Assembly (NCBI GenBank): GCA_019787685.1 | Contig: JAHNUO010000001.1 | Span: forward strand, 3,162,001-3,226,000 | Length of the DNA: 64,000 nt | Reading direction: 5' to 3' | Source of the DNA: Chiua virens | Lineage: Eukaryota; Basidiomycota; Agaricomycetes; Boletales; Boletaceae | In this document: positions 46,801 through 58,494 of the stretch, in pieces | Numbering within the stretch: the stretch's first letter is position 1 | Layout of the letters: each line of letters opens with the position of its first letter | The notes under the pieces: model-generated | What the model saw: only the letters and a program-made list of their open reading frames with translations | Told to the model about the DNA's origin: nothing | The model's database searches: none | Program-made: the position numbers and the translations under genes

Positions 46801-48548
46801 CCCTGCTGCGCCGTACCCCACACGGAACCCTTTCCCCTATTTTGATCCACTAAATGGTACAGGTAACTTCGTGATCCAACTGCCGTTTCACAACTGACGG
46901 GAGATACTGTACCGCAGTGTACCTCTCTCTGGAGGTCAAATTGAATCCGTTCTCTCCATTGAATACCGGAACGGAGCGGACGTCCCTTCGCACTGCCCCG
47001 CAAACTTAATTTTGCAGGCTGTGTGAGACGTTTGAAACGCCCGAATCGGTGATATGCTCGTTTGCAATACCATCAGAGACCCTCGGATGGGCCCTACACG
47101 GCCGAACGGCAAAACTGCGATAATGATTGGCTGCGGACAAAAATCGCCATATCTCCCCCAGGGGTTCGTGGCCTTTCAGCGAGGCACGATTTGCAAATGT
47201 CTCCGAGTCAACGTTAAGCACCAGGAAGTACTCAGATGCTAGAGACCCTCGTGGATCAGATAAGGACAACTTCGAGAAGCGGTTAACAAGATGTATATGA
47301 GCGATGGTGGATGGCGTTGGCCGAGAGCAACTACAATTACGAAGGCAGCAGGATAAGTCAGCACATACATATTTCATGTCTACCGTGCCCTGACTTTTTT
47401 TTTTTGAGTTCCATGAAACCGGAACTAGTAGCGATGCTTTACCGGTGAATGGTAGAAAAGCGGTGGCCTCGGAGCGAAGTGGCGCTTGGAACCTGTTCGG
47501 CCCACGATCTCGCCCAATTGTTCGTGGTGCGGAGCTATACACCTTGTATAGTCGTTCATATACAAACAAGGTATGGTCGGCAATACTACATCCGGTGGAG
47601 AGGGATTAATTTGGCCCTTTTTGATCACATCTTCTCGACAAGGCATTGTAGAACCTAAACACAAGCTCAAAAGGGTGCAACTTAAGTTCATGCTAGGACC
47701 GTACATACTAGCATGTTCCTGAAGGGTTTGAAATACACAACTAAATTCTTCCCCAGTCCAACTTGGAGAACCATCATCGGAGTGTAACTCCATCATCATC
47801 GGACTTGGCGCGGGCTTAAGTTATGCAGTTTTATGAACTGACAACCTGTCCGCTATGCGAACGCTCAGCTGACCGATCTGAGTCCTCAAGTTCATAAGGC
47901 TATGCCGTTTTATTTCGCCCAGTAGTCATATGAATGACGTGATAACGACAGTGACAGCTTGAACTTTGCGGTCACAAAACTGACCTACGCCATAGTTGGA
48001 CAACAAGAGGTGTTTCTCTGCCGAGCCCTCGCCGGGTGTCCATTAGAAGGTGTTGTGAAATGAAGTAATCACGTCAGACATCATGATATCTATCGGGTCT
48101 CCACCTTTTTTGCCGTACACGACTCAGTGGATCGTGATCAGTTAGTTCATCGCGCCGCCCCGGTCAGGTCGGACGAGTTGTAAAACTGGTATAACAGTTT
48201 GGTGATATCAAAACCTTACTTGTTGAGATCCATCGTGTTGATACGCGATCGGAAACGTGCTGCGGAAAGGAGATAAGAAAACAATCAACTGCACAGCAAA
48301 ATACGTTGAAAGCTGATGCACGCTGGAAATGCATGTCCGCTATATGCACACCACACAGCTCGCAACAATAGTTTTTTCTCCGTAGTACGCGGGCACGAAC
48401 ACGTCCTCGGGTGTAATGCCGCTCAGGGGAGTGGCGATATTGCAATGAGAAGATCGTTTTTTGGGCCAGTACGAATGCATACTACTCCACGACTGATTTT
48501 CATAGCGGGGATAGAAGCACTCGAGGGGTTTCTCTGAATCGCGTCATG
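43856..48548. other. Long region without a supported gene
   Basis: About 4.7 kb. A minus frame ending at 44003 reads LSPKIALMSQEVGGDPFERD, then TYFTVSAFPK before a stop, and could be a terminal exon, but nothing upstream joins it. A minus frame at 47006-47569 is open for 187 codons without any motif. A T13 run lies near 47394-47406. Other frames appear random. Decayed repeats are a likely content. Confidence 0.35.
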
Positions 48549-49424
48549 TCATGGACAGACAGGGTTACCAGTGAATAATTTGGAGCTATCAAGAAAGGTC
48601 TGAGCGAACCTGAACACGTTATCGATGCTTCGCGAACCTATTGGAAACTTGTTCGGAAAACCTAAGCGAATGCGGGCGAGCCACCGTAGAAGCGATTCGG
48701 GGCGGGCGACTACGAGAATCAGGGCGACGGAAAACCCACTGACATGCTGTTCTCTCCTGTGCGAATGAATTTTCGTTTTGGAACATCTTGTCAATGATAC
48801 GCTTGGCCGGTCGTGACGTGGATCACCTGGGATCTTTATTTTGTTGCGCTTGAAAAACGGAGATTACGGTATCAAGAAATAAAGGCGTTAGCGCATATAC
48901 AGGCCCATCTTCGACTAACCCTGATAGGCTTTTGCGGAGGAACGGCTAGCACAGGAGACTAAGGATAATAGTAATTCCAGAGCTCGGACGCCAAACGTTG
49001 CTGAGTAAGTTGTCAGACGGGTGGTACGTTGTTCGGTACAGGCGGGATCCACAAACGTAACCACAGTGTGAACCAGGGCGATTAGACCGGTGAAGTTGAG
49101 GAGATAAGTAATTGCCGGTGGAAGATGTGATAGCATAAGATAAGAATGGACGCAGCAGTTGCTAAGCCGCCGAGGAAGGCGTATAAAATCGAGCACTAAA
49201 GGTGGCGGTATCGATGAAGCGGGATATCAGGGCAGGTGGCCGATACTAATGATATCAGAAGAAGCAAGTAGAAGCGTGGCCAGTATTGGTCGGATATTAT
49301 CACAGCGCCTCTGAGATGTGCCTGTGGTTACCATACTTATAAACCAACTGAATGGCCGGCAACTGGCGCCATGGCGCAAAATCGTATATAGAAACAATAT
49401 TCCATGGAGGAAGATGATCATCAA
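48549..49424 (-). other. Possible multi-pass membrane protein, unresolved
   Basis: Three successive minus-strand frames are rich in hydrophobic segments: IIFLHGILFLYTILRHG (about 49420-49370), ATLLLASSDIISIGHLP (about 49280-49230), LPPAITYLLNFTGLIALVHT with VVTFVDPAC (about 49120-49040), and VALILVVARPESLLRWLARI (about 48730-48670). If joined by short introns they would make a protein with four or so membrane helices. I cannot define the splice sites or recognise the family. Confidence 0.3.
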
Positions 49425-50448
49425 AGATCTCTAACACGGTAACACCTCATGTTAGACGCGCCTGGCAGCTGATATGATGCTGCTACGTGTCATGTGCTCA
49501 AAGGGTAGAATAAATGGACGAAACGGAAGTGGGCCGCAAGGCCAGGGCAGGGATGGAAGCGAAGATGGCAGGGGGGCAAGCATTGGCATTACATGCATCT
49601 ATCATAGGACTCGGTAGTGGGTCTGAATGAAGTAAGTCTCTTACAATATGGGATCATGATCCGGATGTAACAGCGCACCGCACTGCTATCCGCTCATGGC
49701 GGGTGTACGGATATGAAAAGACTGATCGTTGCGAGGAAAACAAAAATTTGTTCAAGGACGGGAGAAGAGAAAAAAGTCTTGTCAAAGTGTGGCCTCGAAG
49801 GTGCGGTCAACCACACAGGATGGGCGTAATAGCCGAAAGAGGCAGGTCAGGTAAGTCGTTGAACAATTACTACATGTAAGAGCCGTACTATATCAACTAG
49901 TGTTCCCCAACACGCTAACAAGGAAAACGACAGATGTCAGTGTTCCTTCCGGAGATAGGCGGAGTCATCTTACCGAAGATCAACCCATCCAAAAGCCAAA
50001 TCCACACCTCTTTACGGAACTGAATTTCGTTTGTGCCTTTACCATTTGCACCTCCACCTCTCACAACCTCTGACCCAGTCGAATATATATATATACTTCT
50101 CCCGAAGAACTTACTCCGCAGGTCCATTCACTGGAACTTGCCGTTCCAAGGTAAAGTTTATTATTCGAGCCTGAATGCGTGCACTCAGATCAAAGATGTC
50201 ATTTCACCAGAACACCGGCTCATCTCTCCTGCAAGTCCCGAACGGGTCTTTCTGTCATCCGGACTTTTATTAACATTGAATCTGACCCACTTCGGCTCGC
50301 TTATATATCCGGGCTGCGGCCACATCTCCCGTCAATCGCTCGGAAACCTTTTAAATCATCGACTGCCTTTTGGGTTCGTACTACACTCCGCCACTTTGAT
50401 CTGCGCACCTTCCCTCTCATTCCGCTGATTTGTTTTCTTCCTCCCTCA
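49425..50448. other. Upstream region of the Zn2Cys6 gene
   Basis: No gene is supported. An alternating A/T run at about 50083-50094 lies 355 bp before the ATG. The 100 bases just before the ATG are pyrimidine-rich (CT tracts), a common feature of fungal core promoters and leaders. Confidence 0.45.
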
Positions 50449-51999
50449 ATGGACCCGGATAGGCACCTGCCCATTCCCGGGCGTAAACATCCTCGAAATC
50501 CGCCTCCCATGATTTCTCCCTCTGCGCCTGATCCCCATGCGCGTTCCATCCCGCCCTCTGCGACTACATACCAACCTTCTCTCCCGTCCATACGACACCT
50601 CCATCCCTATCTCCCACCCTCTGGGGCCACGCAACCCCTTCTGTCTGCCCAAGAAACACAGCCATACAGTTATCCAGCTCCCGGTCCTTACCCCGGTCCT
50701 TCAGGATCTGCAGATCCTCATCCCATCCAATCGATGCCACCTCAGAGCATTCTATATCCCAGAAGCGAAGACATCAACTCGGAGCCAGAGGGTGAGGCGG
50801 AACAGCAGGGACCCGCCAAAAAGAAAAGGCGACGCCAAGCCCTCAGCTGTAATGGTGCGTCTTTTGGAAGTCAGGTTCACTTGGACCCTTCTTTAACGTG
50901 GATATTTATCGGTGCCGTTTTCTCTGGACGCACATGAACTGGACTTTGCAGAGTGTAAAAGACGCAAGATCAAATGTGACAGGTTCGGTATCTGTAGTCC
51001 CTTGAGGTCTCGAGACCGCTGAAGCAGTTTCCAGGGCCCAACCGTGTGGCCCTTGCACACGGCGCGGTGAACAGTCAAAATGCCAGTGGCGTACATTGGA
51101 ACCCGTGTATGTCAAGTTTGACATTTAGTTCCAGCTAGCACTGATGTCATGGCCCCCAGGGACAAATACGTTACCCGAGCAGAGTATGACGAACTGAAAT
51201 CTCGTAGCAAGGCAGAATATGATGAACTCAAGGCAAGGTTAGATCACCTAGAAACCATGGTCTCGCGCATTTTCTCCGCCCCGTCTGGCGCGGTCAACGT
51301 GCCCTTGTACTCAATGTCCCCCGATATGTCCGGGGGCGCCCCACCGTCTGAAAATATTTCGTACCACGCTGGGCACGGATCAACGGGTCCAGTACTATAC
51401 TCGCCTACTGTCGCATCGTCTTCATACCAAGCTGACCCTGTACCTAAGCCCCTACAGTACCCATCAAACACCCCTCACTTGGTTACACCAGGCACACTGC
51501 CACTAGCAGCTACTTCCCCTCAACCCCCTCTGCCTTCAGGAGGCGGTGGGTCAAGTCACGTCCGTCGCGCATCGGCGTCGGATTCCAAATCACCGACTGC
51601 GGTGAGACAGTCACCCCTCTCCCTTGCCTCCATTACATCCCCATTCAATACCGATGCCGCGCAGTCAAAAAACTGCCACGCGCAGACGCTCAACTTGCCG
51701 GGCGTGCGTCTGCGCCCAGTTCTTCCGCCTCTGTTTCGAGACGGATGGAACGGCCTGGCAACGGCGCAATGCGCCACCCACCATCGGCGGCGATGGAACA
51801 CCCACAGTCGTCAGCAACGACGAGTATCTCGGATGTTGCCATGGAAGGACCGTCGGGAGCTCCCATGGCACTCCACTTACCCGGTCCATCGCCTCGCGGG
51901 CGATATGGAGACCCGGGGGTAGGTCTCCCTTCAGCCGGTTCAAGTCGAGATACGAGAGAAGGCAGGGACATAAGGCATCTTCCTTCTGCAGAGCGTTGA
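50449..51999 (+). CDS. Zn2Cys6 (Gal4-type) transcription factor, one frame break
   Basis: Exons 50449-50854, 50952-50982, 51035-51106 and 51160-51999. The N-terminal 120 residues are Pro-rich. A basic patch, AKKKRRRQ, leads into the zinc cluster split over three exons: ALSCNECKRRKIKCDR, AQPCGPCTRRGEQSKCQW. Its six Cys (C-x2-C-x6-C-x5-C-x2-C-x8-C) bind two zinc ions and contact CGG-type DNA sites. After a short linker comes a coiled-coil dimerisation helix, DKYVTRAEYDELKSRSKAEY and ELKARLDHLETMVSRIF. The rest is Ser/Pro-rich, with no middle-homology domain visible. At 51667-51672 the frame is lost in a run of six A. With a seventh A the exons sum to 1350 nt (449 residues) and the downstream text stays Ser/Pro-rich to the stop at 51997-51999. 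Target genes are unknown. Confidence 0.88.
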
Positions 52000-52451
52000 C
52001 AACGAACAAACTTAAGTTGTGTTCAAGTATGTTCGCTCGATGCCGGATGACGTGCTCCAACCCGATCCTGTCAATCTATCGGTATGCGTGAGTAACCCGA
52101 GGAGTCTGGATCTCACACGTTCCACGACATGCGGTTATACAATGCATTTATGACGACACGTATTTCTGTCTCCACTTCACTTGCAACGGACATGAAATTT
52201 TCTTACCTCGTGGCCCTTCTTTCATACCCACTCAACCTTCGCTCTTGCCTCGTTCGTGGACAGTGCTTTTTTGACGACTTTTTTTACGACATCTAGCATT
52301 CTGCCATTACCAGAGATCATCCATCATCCATCGTTCCAGTAGTACAGTACGCCAGCAGTCATGACATCCTCGCTGTGTAGTAAATAATTTACAAATGTCC
52401 CAACCCCCGTCCGATTCTGCCTCAAATTCCACAGGGAGGATTTCTGAAAAA
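52000..52451. other. Convergent 3' region
   Basis: About 450 bp lie between the stops of the Zn2Cys6 gene (plus) and the next gene (minus). Nothing coding is recognised. T-rich stretches at about 52265-52290 may belong to the 3' ends. Confidence 0.45.
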
Positions 52452-54169
52452 TCACTCCCAAACGAGCTTGCCTCGATCATCCACCGAAGCCTGCATACCA
52501 CCACTCGGTCGCTTTCCCCCACCTTGTTGGGACTGCTCGATAATCCGGAGTCGCTCCAACTCGTGTTTGTGCTTTGCCAGTCCTTGCAGTCTCGCCGCCT
52601 CTGCTTCCGCCTTGGCGGCCTTGGCCAGCTCCCTCTTGCGCGCATTTTGTCGCTGCTTCTTGGTCATGGTGTCTGCCGTCGCTGCATCGTGTGATGTAGA
52701 CGGCGTCGCGGTGGTTGTCTGCTGTTGAGGACCTACACGTATCAGATCGCACCGTCGGTCAGAAACGTGTCGAGAAAAAATAATGGGAATATCATTTACG
52801 GGTACGACTCCGACTCCTGACGATGCCCCACTCGCCTTCGTCTTCTTGATCGGCATCGTGGACGAGCAAGCTATCTTCGAGGACGTCTCCATAATCATCC
52901 CACGAGAAGCCCGCAACAGGGGTCTCGTCCGCCCGAGGCTGGACTCGCATGACACGTGCGAGGGTAGGGAAATCAGGCTTTTGCAGCATGCTAGATACAT
53001 CGGAGAAAACAAGGAACAGATCACGATCAGCACCTGCACACACAGCCATTTAAGCAGACACGACGACATCCCCATCGAGGGAATGCGATAGGACCAAAAA
53101 AAAAAAGATCAAGAAGGAAACGTACTCGTCAACCCCAGTCTTGCTCGGTTTTGGGACGAGCTTCTCGGCGAGCGTACGCTGCGGGAGGTCCTCGCGTTCA
53201 CCACGGATGTCGGTGGTGTTATCAGCACGCTCTGCCACGGGCGAATCGCTCGCAGGTGGACGCCAGATCGCTGCTCGTCATGGTATCCATCCCCATCGAC
53301 CCGGACGTCTTGATCCGACGATCGACATGCGTCCACGAGCTGTCGGTATCAAACGACAGTGATGGACGCACTTGGATCTGAGGCTGAGACGACGTCACGT
53401 GGGGCCTCGTAGTGCTACCACGGAGGTGTCCCTTCCCTGCGACCGAACGGGATGAGAAACCCAACGTAGAACCCAGCACAGGCGGCGAAAAGGACACCGA
53501 GGCATCAGTGCTATCGTCCCCCGAGCACACGAGATAAGCCGCGGCAGTGCGTCCTCCGACAATCCCGGCCTCCTTACCCGCTCCCGAACTCGCTTCCCTC
53601 TCTTCATCTTCCTCGGCCTCCTTGTTCTCAGCATCATTGTCGTTATCTCTTTCCCTGACCCTACCCTGATTCAAGTTCTTCTTCTTTCGCTTCTTCGTCT
53701 TGCCGCTATTTCCAGCCATGACCTCCGTCCCTGCCGCGGTGATCGGAGACGCGGAAGTCGTTCGAGGACCCACATATGGGCCGGCGGTCGTGACAGTGCT
53801 GTCAAAATCGCCGGGTAGGACAGTCGTGGTGGATTCTTTCTCATCGGCTTTACCGTGACCTTGCACGTGACCGCCATCCCCACCGCCCTCACCGTCGTGC
53901 CCACACATACCCGTACCCTTGCCCCTTCTCCTCCTCCGCACCTTCCTCACGCTCCCAGCGCCCTTGTCACGGTCTCCCTCTCTACCGTCCCCGTCGCCAC
54001 CCATGATGTGGGTACGACCCTCTACCGCATCACCCCCAAGCAACCGCAGGGCATGACGCGTCAACGGCCCTCGCTGGGTATACCCATACGCACAGACAGC
54101 GCCTATACCTGCAACGACACCCAAGAACCCCGTCATCGTCGTGGACGAGAACACGTCGATAGGCTCCAT
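52452..54169 (-). CDS. Uncharacterised protein with N-terminal membrane segment and basic C-terminal helix
   Basis: The start at 54169 gives MEPIDVFSSTTMTGFLGVVA and GIGAVCAYGYTQRG, a membrane-anchor segment at about residues 10-32. A long low-complexity region follows, rich in Gly, Asp, Lys and Arg (for example KTKKRKKKNLNQGR), probably disordered. Then LAEKLVPKPSKTGVD (exon 1, ending near 53126), exon 2 at about 53033-52800 with DRDLFLVFSDVSSMLQKPDF, FSWDDYGDVLEDSLL and DEGEWGIVRSRSRT, and exon 3 at 52732-52452 with MTKKQRQNARKRELAKAAKA, a charged helix, then a conserved-looking end DDRGKLVWE. A frame change near 53262 (one extra base) is needed, and the exon 1-2 phase does not match as read, so another indel or a different donor is likely. 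I know similar proteins only as basidiomycete hypotheticals. Function unknown. Confidence 0.65.
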
Positions 54170-54856
54170 GAGTGACTCTCTGAATGGTTAGGTGGATGCG
54201 TGTCAATGATGTGTAGGGTGAGTACGGGGAATGGAACAGAGTATAGGAAAAAAAAGAAACAGGTGTACTAGATCGTCTTCGTGGTGCGACGACACTTGAA
54301 ACCACTGGAGGATGTTCTTGTTCTGTCTCTACCGGGCCGTGGGACCACGTTTTAGGCAACCTGCCACGTCGCTCAAACAAGCACATACAAGTGGTCATAA
54401 ATTACGAGCTAGCGTATGTCTGTACTTGTACTTGTATCCCGAGCAGTCGTATCTTGAGCAATATTGTATGTAACATGTTGCACATCGTGACCCCAACCCC
54501 GTGAAGAGAAACAATCAACGCAGGAAAAGAAAAACATGGATGAAAATAAGCAGAGGGAGGAAGCATTACTAGGCAGCCCCGAGAGTCAATGTATTATAGT
54601 AACGAACGAGCAGGAAAGGAATCAAAAGAGAGAACGTCGGTCGGTATATGGAGTAAATGGGGATGGTGTTGTTATAGATACAACTCTCTCCGGCCTTGCG
54701 TGAGATGGCTGAGATGTGTAGAATCACAGTATGAAAAACGATCGTCAGGTAGATCAATAAAAGCAGATGTGCGTCAGAGCGTTAAGGGGAGGTGGGGCGG
54801 GGTATACACTGAAAAGAAGGAAAAGAAGTCGCCAGCGCTGGCCAAGCAGGAACGCT
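54170..54856. other. Intergenic region between two minus-strand genes
   Basis: About 690 bp hold the promoter of the 52452-54169 gene and the 3' end of the 54857-57652 gene. No open frame with a motif. Confidence 0.45.
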
Positions 54857-57652
54857 TCATATCTCCGAGTGCATCGAGAAGCGCATGTTGTCGGACATGA
54901 GCTCTGCTGCACCGTTGATGTGCAATGTCCCACCCGCCTTGTCGCTCCGTGCCAATAGGTCATCCCAAATGTCTGCCTTTTCCCGCTCGCTCAACGGCGG
55001 TCGCCGAGGCGCATCGAGTTCCCGGAACGTGAGCTGCCCTCGTGTGCGTGGGGATGTGTCTTGATCTCGTGATCGTTTGGGTTCAGGGGACTCCACTCGC
55101 GCGGTCATGTCGCTCCGCGCACTCGGCGTTCGATCCATCTGCCGTACACGTCCCTCGACCTGTTTCACAAAAATCGAATGCGAAGGCGAACTCGCCGCAC
55201 TCTCACCCACACCTCGTCTCGTACTTCTTTGTGCTCTTGGAGGCGGCGACAACGACACGATCCCATCCTCCATTCGCGACAATCCAGGATCAACTCCTTG
55301 ACTTTGACACGACGCACGCGCACTCCCAGATCCAGAGGCGGACGTGGAAGAGGGTCTCGAGGACACAGACGAAGGTGAATTCCCAGAACATGTCAACCGC
55401 CGTGGCGACGGCAACGGCGCTCGGTCACTCTCCCTGTCCTCCGTGTTCCTCAAACCAGCAGGAACAGAAACCGATCGGCGGGGAGATCGCGCCGATGGCA
55501 TCGACGACGTACATAGCCTGCCACTCCTGGCATGGTCGTCACCCAAACGTAGTTGCTCAAGTGGTGTGATGATGTGTTGATCGAGTGAGATTTCTGATAG
55601 GCGGGGTATAGCTTCACCGTAGGAGGACACTGAAGAACGCGCTGACGGGGCCTTGGGGAAAAATTGCATGGAAGCGACATCAGACGAGTTGGGCGAAGAG
55701 GAGGTCGCTACGCTTGGTTGAGCGTCGGCCATGGCTTTCGGTACCGTGAACGTCTGGGTATGATCCTTGTCATGCGAATCCGATGATGGGATTAAGGGTA
55801 GCATTGACAGAGGATCGTGGCGTTCATCTTGATTCGCCTTCTTCAACAGCCTCTTGGGAATAGCAGGTACAGGAGGAACGACCTGCTCAGATTGCACCTG
55901 GTCCCGTAGACCCCCAGTACTGATCCGCCGCATCAACCGCCAGAACTTTTGCCCTCATTCCCGTCTCCATTCTCGGACCCTGATCGCCCATGACTTGGAG
56001 TGGGACTTGCCCAAGCACCATCCCCTGGATTCGAGATATCATCTATGAAGGGTGCCGTCGCTCGCGAGCTCGTCTTCTCTCCTCCCCATAGTTCCTGCAG
56101 GCTACCCCGCCCTTTGGAATGCCCCTTGCCACGTACAGGAGATTTTTCCGGTGCTACACTTCCTCCCTTGATCTTGCGCCACCTATTCGAGACCTTGCGT
56201 GTCAGGCTGCGAGCACCTGGATCGCATGTAGATGCCTCGTCCGCGGGAGTGTCCTGCGAGGTACCCCAGGCGAGTGGGTGCGCTTCAAGCCTGCTCCACC
56301 GATCATCAGGGCCCCCTGCTCGCACACGACGCCCCGAGAACGTGCCAAATACTGTGTAATAAGGTGTTGGCGAGTGTTCCAAGTGCTCAAGGTCGTACCC
56401 ACTGTCGCGGGATGCCTTGGCATCCATTCGGTCGTCCATGGTTGATTTGGGAGGGTTGGTAATGTCGTCGCGATGGAGCTCCTGCTGTTTATAGGCCTCC
56501 GCCACAGCACCGGCTGGGGTCAATGGAGGTACAGGACCGAACTGGGATGTGCCTTCTTCAAGCTGGCAGACGGAGATTGCTTCCGGGAGGATGGATATCG
56601 ATACTCATTCCCCGTTCGCGGCCTTTCGAGAACTTGGCAGAACCACTCGGGCGGCGTCTCAATACGTTTCGCGGTTTTTGTACCCTTCCGCGAACCAGAG
56701 GAGGCGATTCGTTCCGGACCGGGACGTCGAAACTCTCCTGGCTCATCGGGGGACCACTAGTACTGCCAGTTCGGGCGTTATAGATCTTGGCAACCGCTTC
56801 GCTGGCATACCGACGGTGTGCATCTATCTGCGGATTGGAGGTACGACTGGGGCTGAGCATGGCAACGCCTACGCTACCCGAGATGTCCAGATCGGGTGGT
56901 CGTGATTTACGTGGCGTCATGGACCACTTGCCGCCGCTAGCAGGAACGTGATGTAAACGGGAAGATACATCGCTATCCGAAGGCGTGGTGGCTGAATTAA
57001 AGGAGAAACGAGAAGGGATGGGATGAGGGGTCTTGCAAGGAGGTTTTTGATGCTGACAGCCAGTCGTGAGGGTGTTCGCGTATGGCCTTCGGCTGGAGAG
57101 TTGTCGGGAGCGGTAGGGGTGGTGGGGACAGATGGAGAATAAGGTGCGGTCGATGGTCGATTCGAGAGCTGACTGAAGGAACATTTGCGAGGCAATCGTG
57201 GATCCGACGCCTGAGTATCCGATTCGGTCGTGGATCGGGACCGCGGGGAGATGGGATGGGAAGAACGAGAAGAGGCTGACCCGCTAATAGGAGAATGGGC
57301 AGCGGATCCACGAGACAAAAAACCAAACTCGGATCGAAATTTTGAATCCGGACTGGGGCCCTGACTCGGATGTTGCAGACGAAAGGGAACCCTGAAGAAT
57401 ACTGCTGTGCGCGATGGAAGGAGATGTCATAGGTGTGGACTGGGCACTGGTTACTTGGGGGGTATGTGCAGGGGCTGATGGGGTGGGTAGATCGTCGTGA
57501 TGGGGGCCAGTGATCGCCAGGGACTGGGAGGATAGACTGAGGTCATGGGCGTAACGCCGGAAGAATCTGCGAGGTTTGTCTTTGGAATGGTCGTCGGTGG
57601 AGTGTGATGCACTGCGCTGGCGTGAAGGGGAGTATTGCGACGTGGCGAACAT
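54857..57652 (-). CDS. Ser/Thr-rich uncharacterised Agaricomycete protein (several frame breaks)
   Basis: The ATG at 57652 starts MFATSQYSPSRQRSASHSTD. The protein is about 900 residues, dominated by Ser, Pro, Thr and Arg, and probably disordered. Recognisable blocks in order: FRSEFGFLSRGS (about 57330), SRLAVSIKNLLARP (about 57050), SRFSFNSATTPSDSDVSSRL (about 57000), GKWSMTPRKSRPPDLDISGS (about 56920), KVSNRWRKIKGG (about 56170), KFWRLMRRISTGGLRD (about 55950), and the C-terminal block ADIWDDLLARSDKAGGTLHI then LMSDNMRFSMHSE. I have seen the RRISTGGLR and DDLLxRSxxAGGTLH blocks only in Agaricomycete hypotheticals. Frame changes are needed at about 57340-57343 (A run), 57027-57030 (C run), 56560, and 55947-55950 (A run). 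Three of the four are at homopolymers. No domain with known activity is visible; a scaffold or phosphorylation-regulated role is only a guess. Confidence 0.65.
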
Positions 57653-58494
57653 GGTAAACTGAGAAAGGCGAGTGTGAGTAAGCGGGCAAGGACGCGAGCG
57701 AACGGTAACGCGAACAATTGGAAGGCAATGTGAGAAGGAGCGGACCCTAGAAACGGTTGACCAGCAATGGCCTGCTTAGAGAAAGGATGAAGACGATCGA
57801 ACGAGCGGAAAGGGAGGAGGGACATACATAATAATATCGACACCCGGAGTGACGGATTGATCCGTAGAACGAAAAAAAAGTGAGGGCAGATGCAGGTTCT
57901 TGTAGAGACTGGTAGAGCGCCGAAAATGGGGCAAACAGAGATACAACAGAAGTAGGAAGTACGTACACTGGAAACCAAATAAAGTTACTTCCACAAGAGT
58001 CAGAAAGCGGACCAGGGTCGGCCAAACTGGTGTGATCGGAATGCCAGGAAACTCTTCAAAGGACAGAGAGTAGTTGGAGAGAAAAGCGAGGGATTTTCTG
58101 GACAAAAGAGAGGAGGATATTAATAACGAGTGTGGGACCAAAGATTAAAAGTATGCTGGAAATGGCACGTCAATACTCAGGCAACGATCAACTCGACGCA
58201 AATCCACGAACCTCTGCACACACAACTTGGAAGAAAACAAATCTGGAGAAAAAAGAAGTCAGAAATTCAATTTTCAGTATGAAACCTGAGCGGGCCCAAA
58301 GTACCGTTGTCATTTCCTAATCAGGACTATACCGCTCGCTTCTGAATCGAGATGCGGGCGCTGCTGTGACGTGACTGCACTGGAGACTAGTCCACTACAC
58401 TGCTATCGTATGAGCTAGCAAGGCCCGCTCTTTGTCCCAATATTTAGTAGCCAGCATCTCTGCATCCTTGACTTCCTTTCTTTCTCTGCCAACC
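57653..58494. promoter_or_regulatory. Divergent promoter region, Ser/Thr-rich gene and prephenate dehydrogenase
   Basis: These 842 bp lie between two divergently transcribed start codons. Minus-strand open frames here (57747-58141) are probably leader or chance. A CT-rich stretch (58455-58495) leads straight into the prephenate dehydrogenase ATG. No specific binding site was recognised. Confidence 0.45.

Noticed and set aside
51149..51157. ATG at 51149 as the start of a separate gene
   Set aside because: It lies inside the third intron of the Zn2Cys6 gene; splicing to 51160 joins the zinc cluster to the coiled coil in frame.
53222..54169. Plus-strand open frames antisense to the minus-strand gene
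   Set aside because: They mirror the low-complexity coding text of the minus strand and have no motifs of their own.
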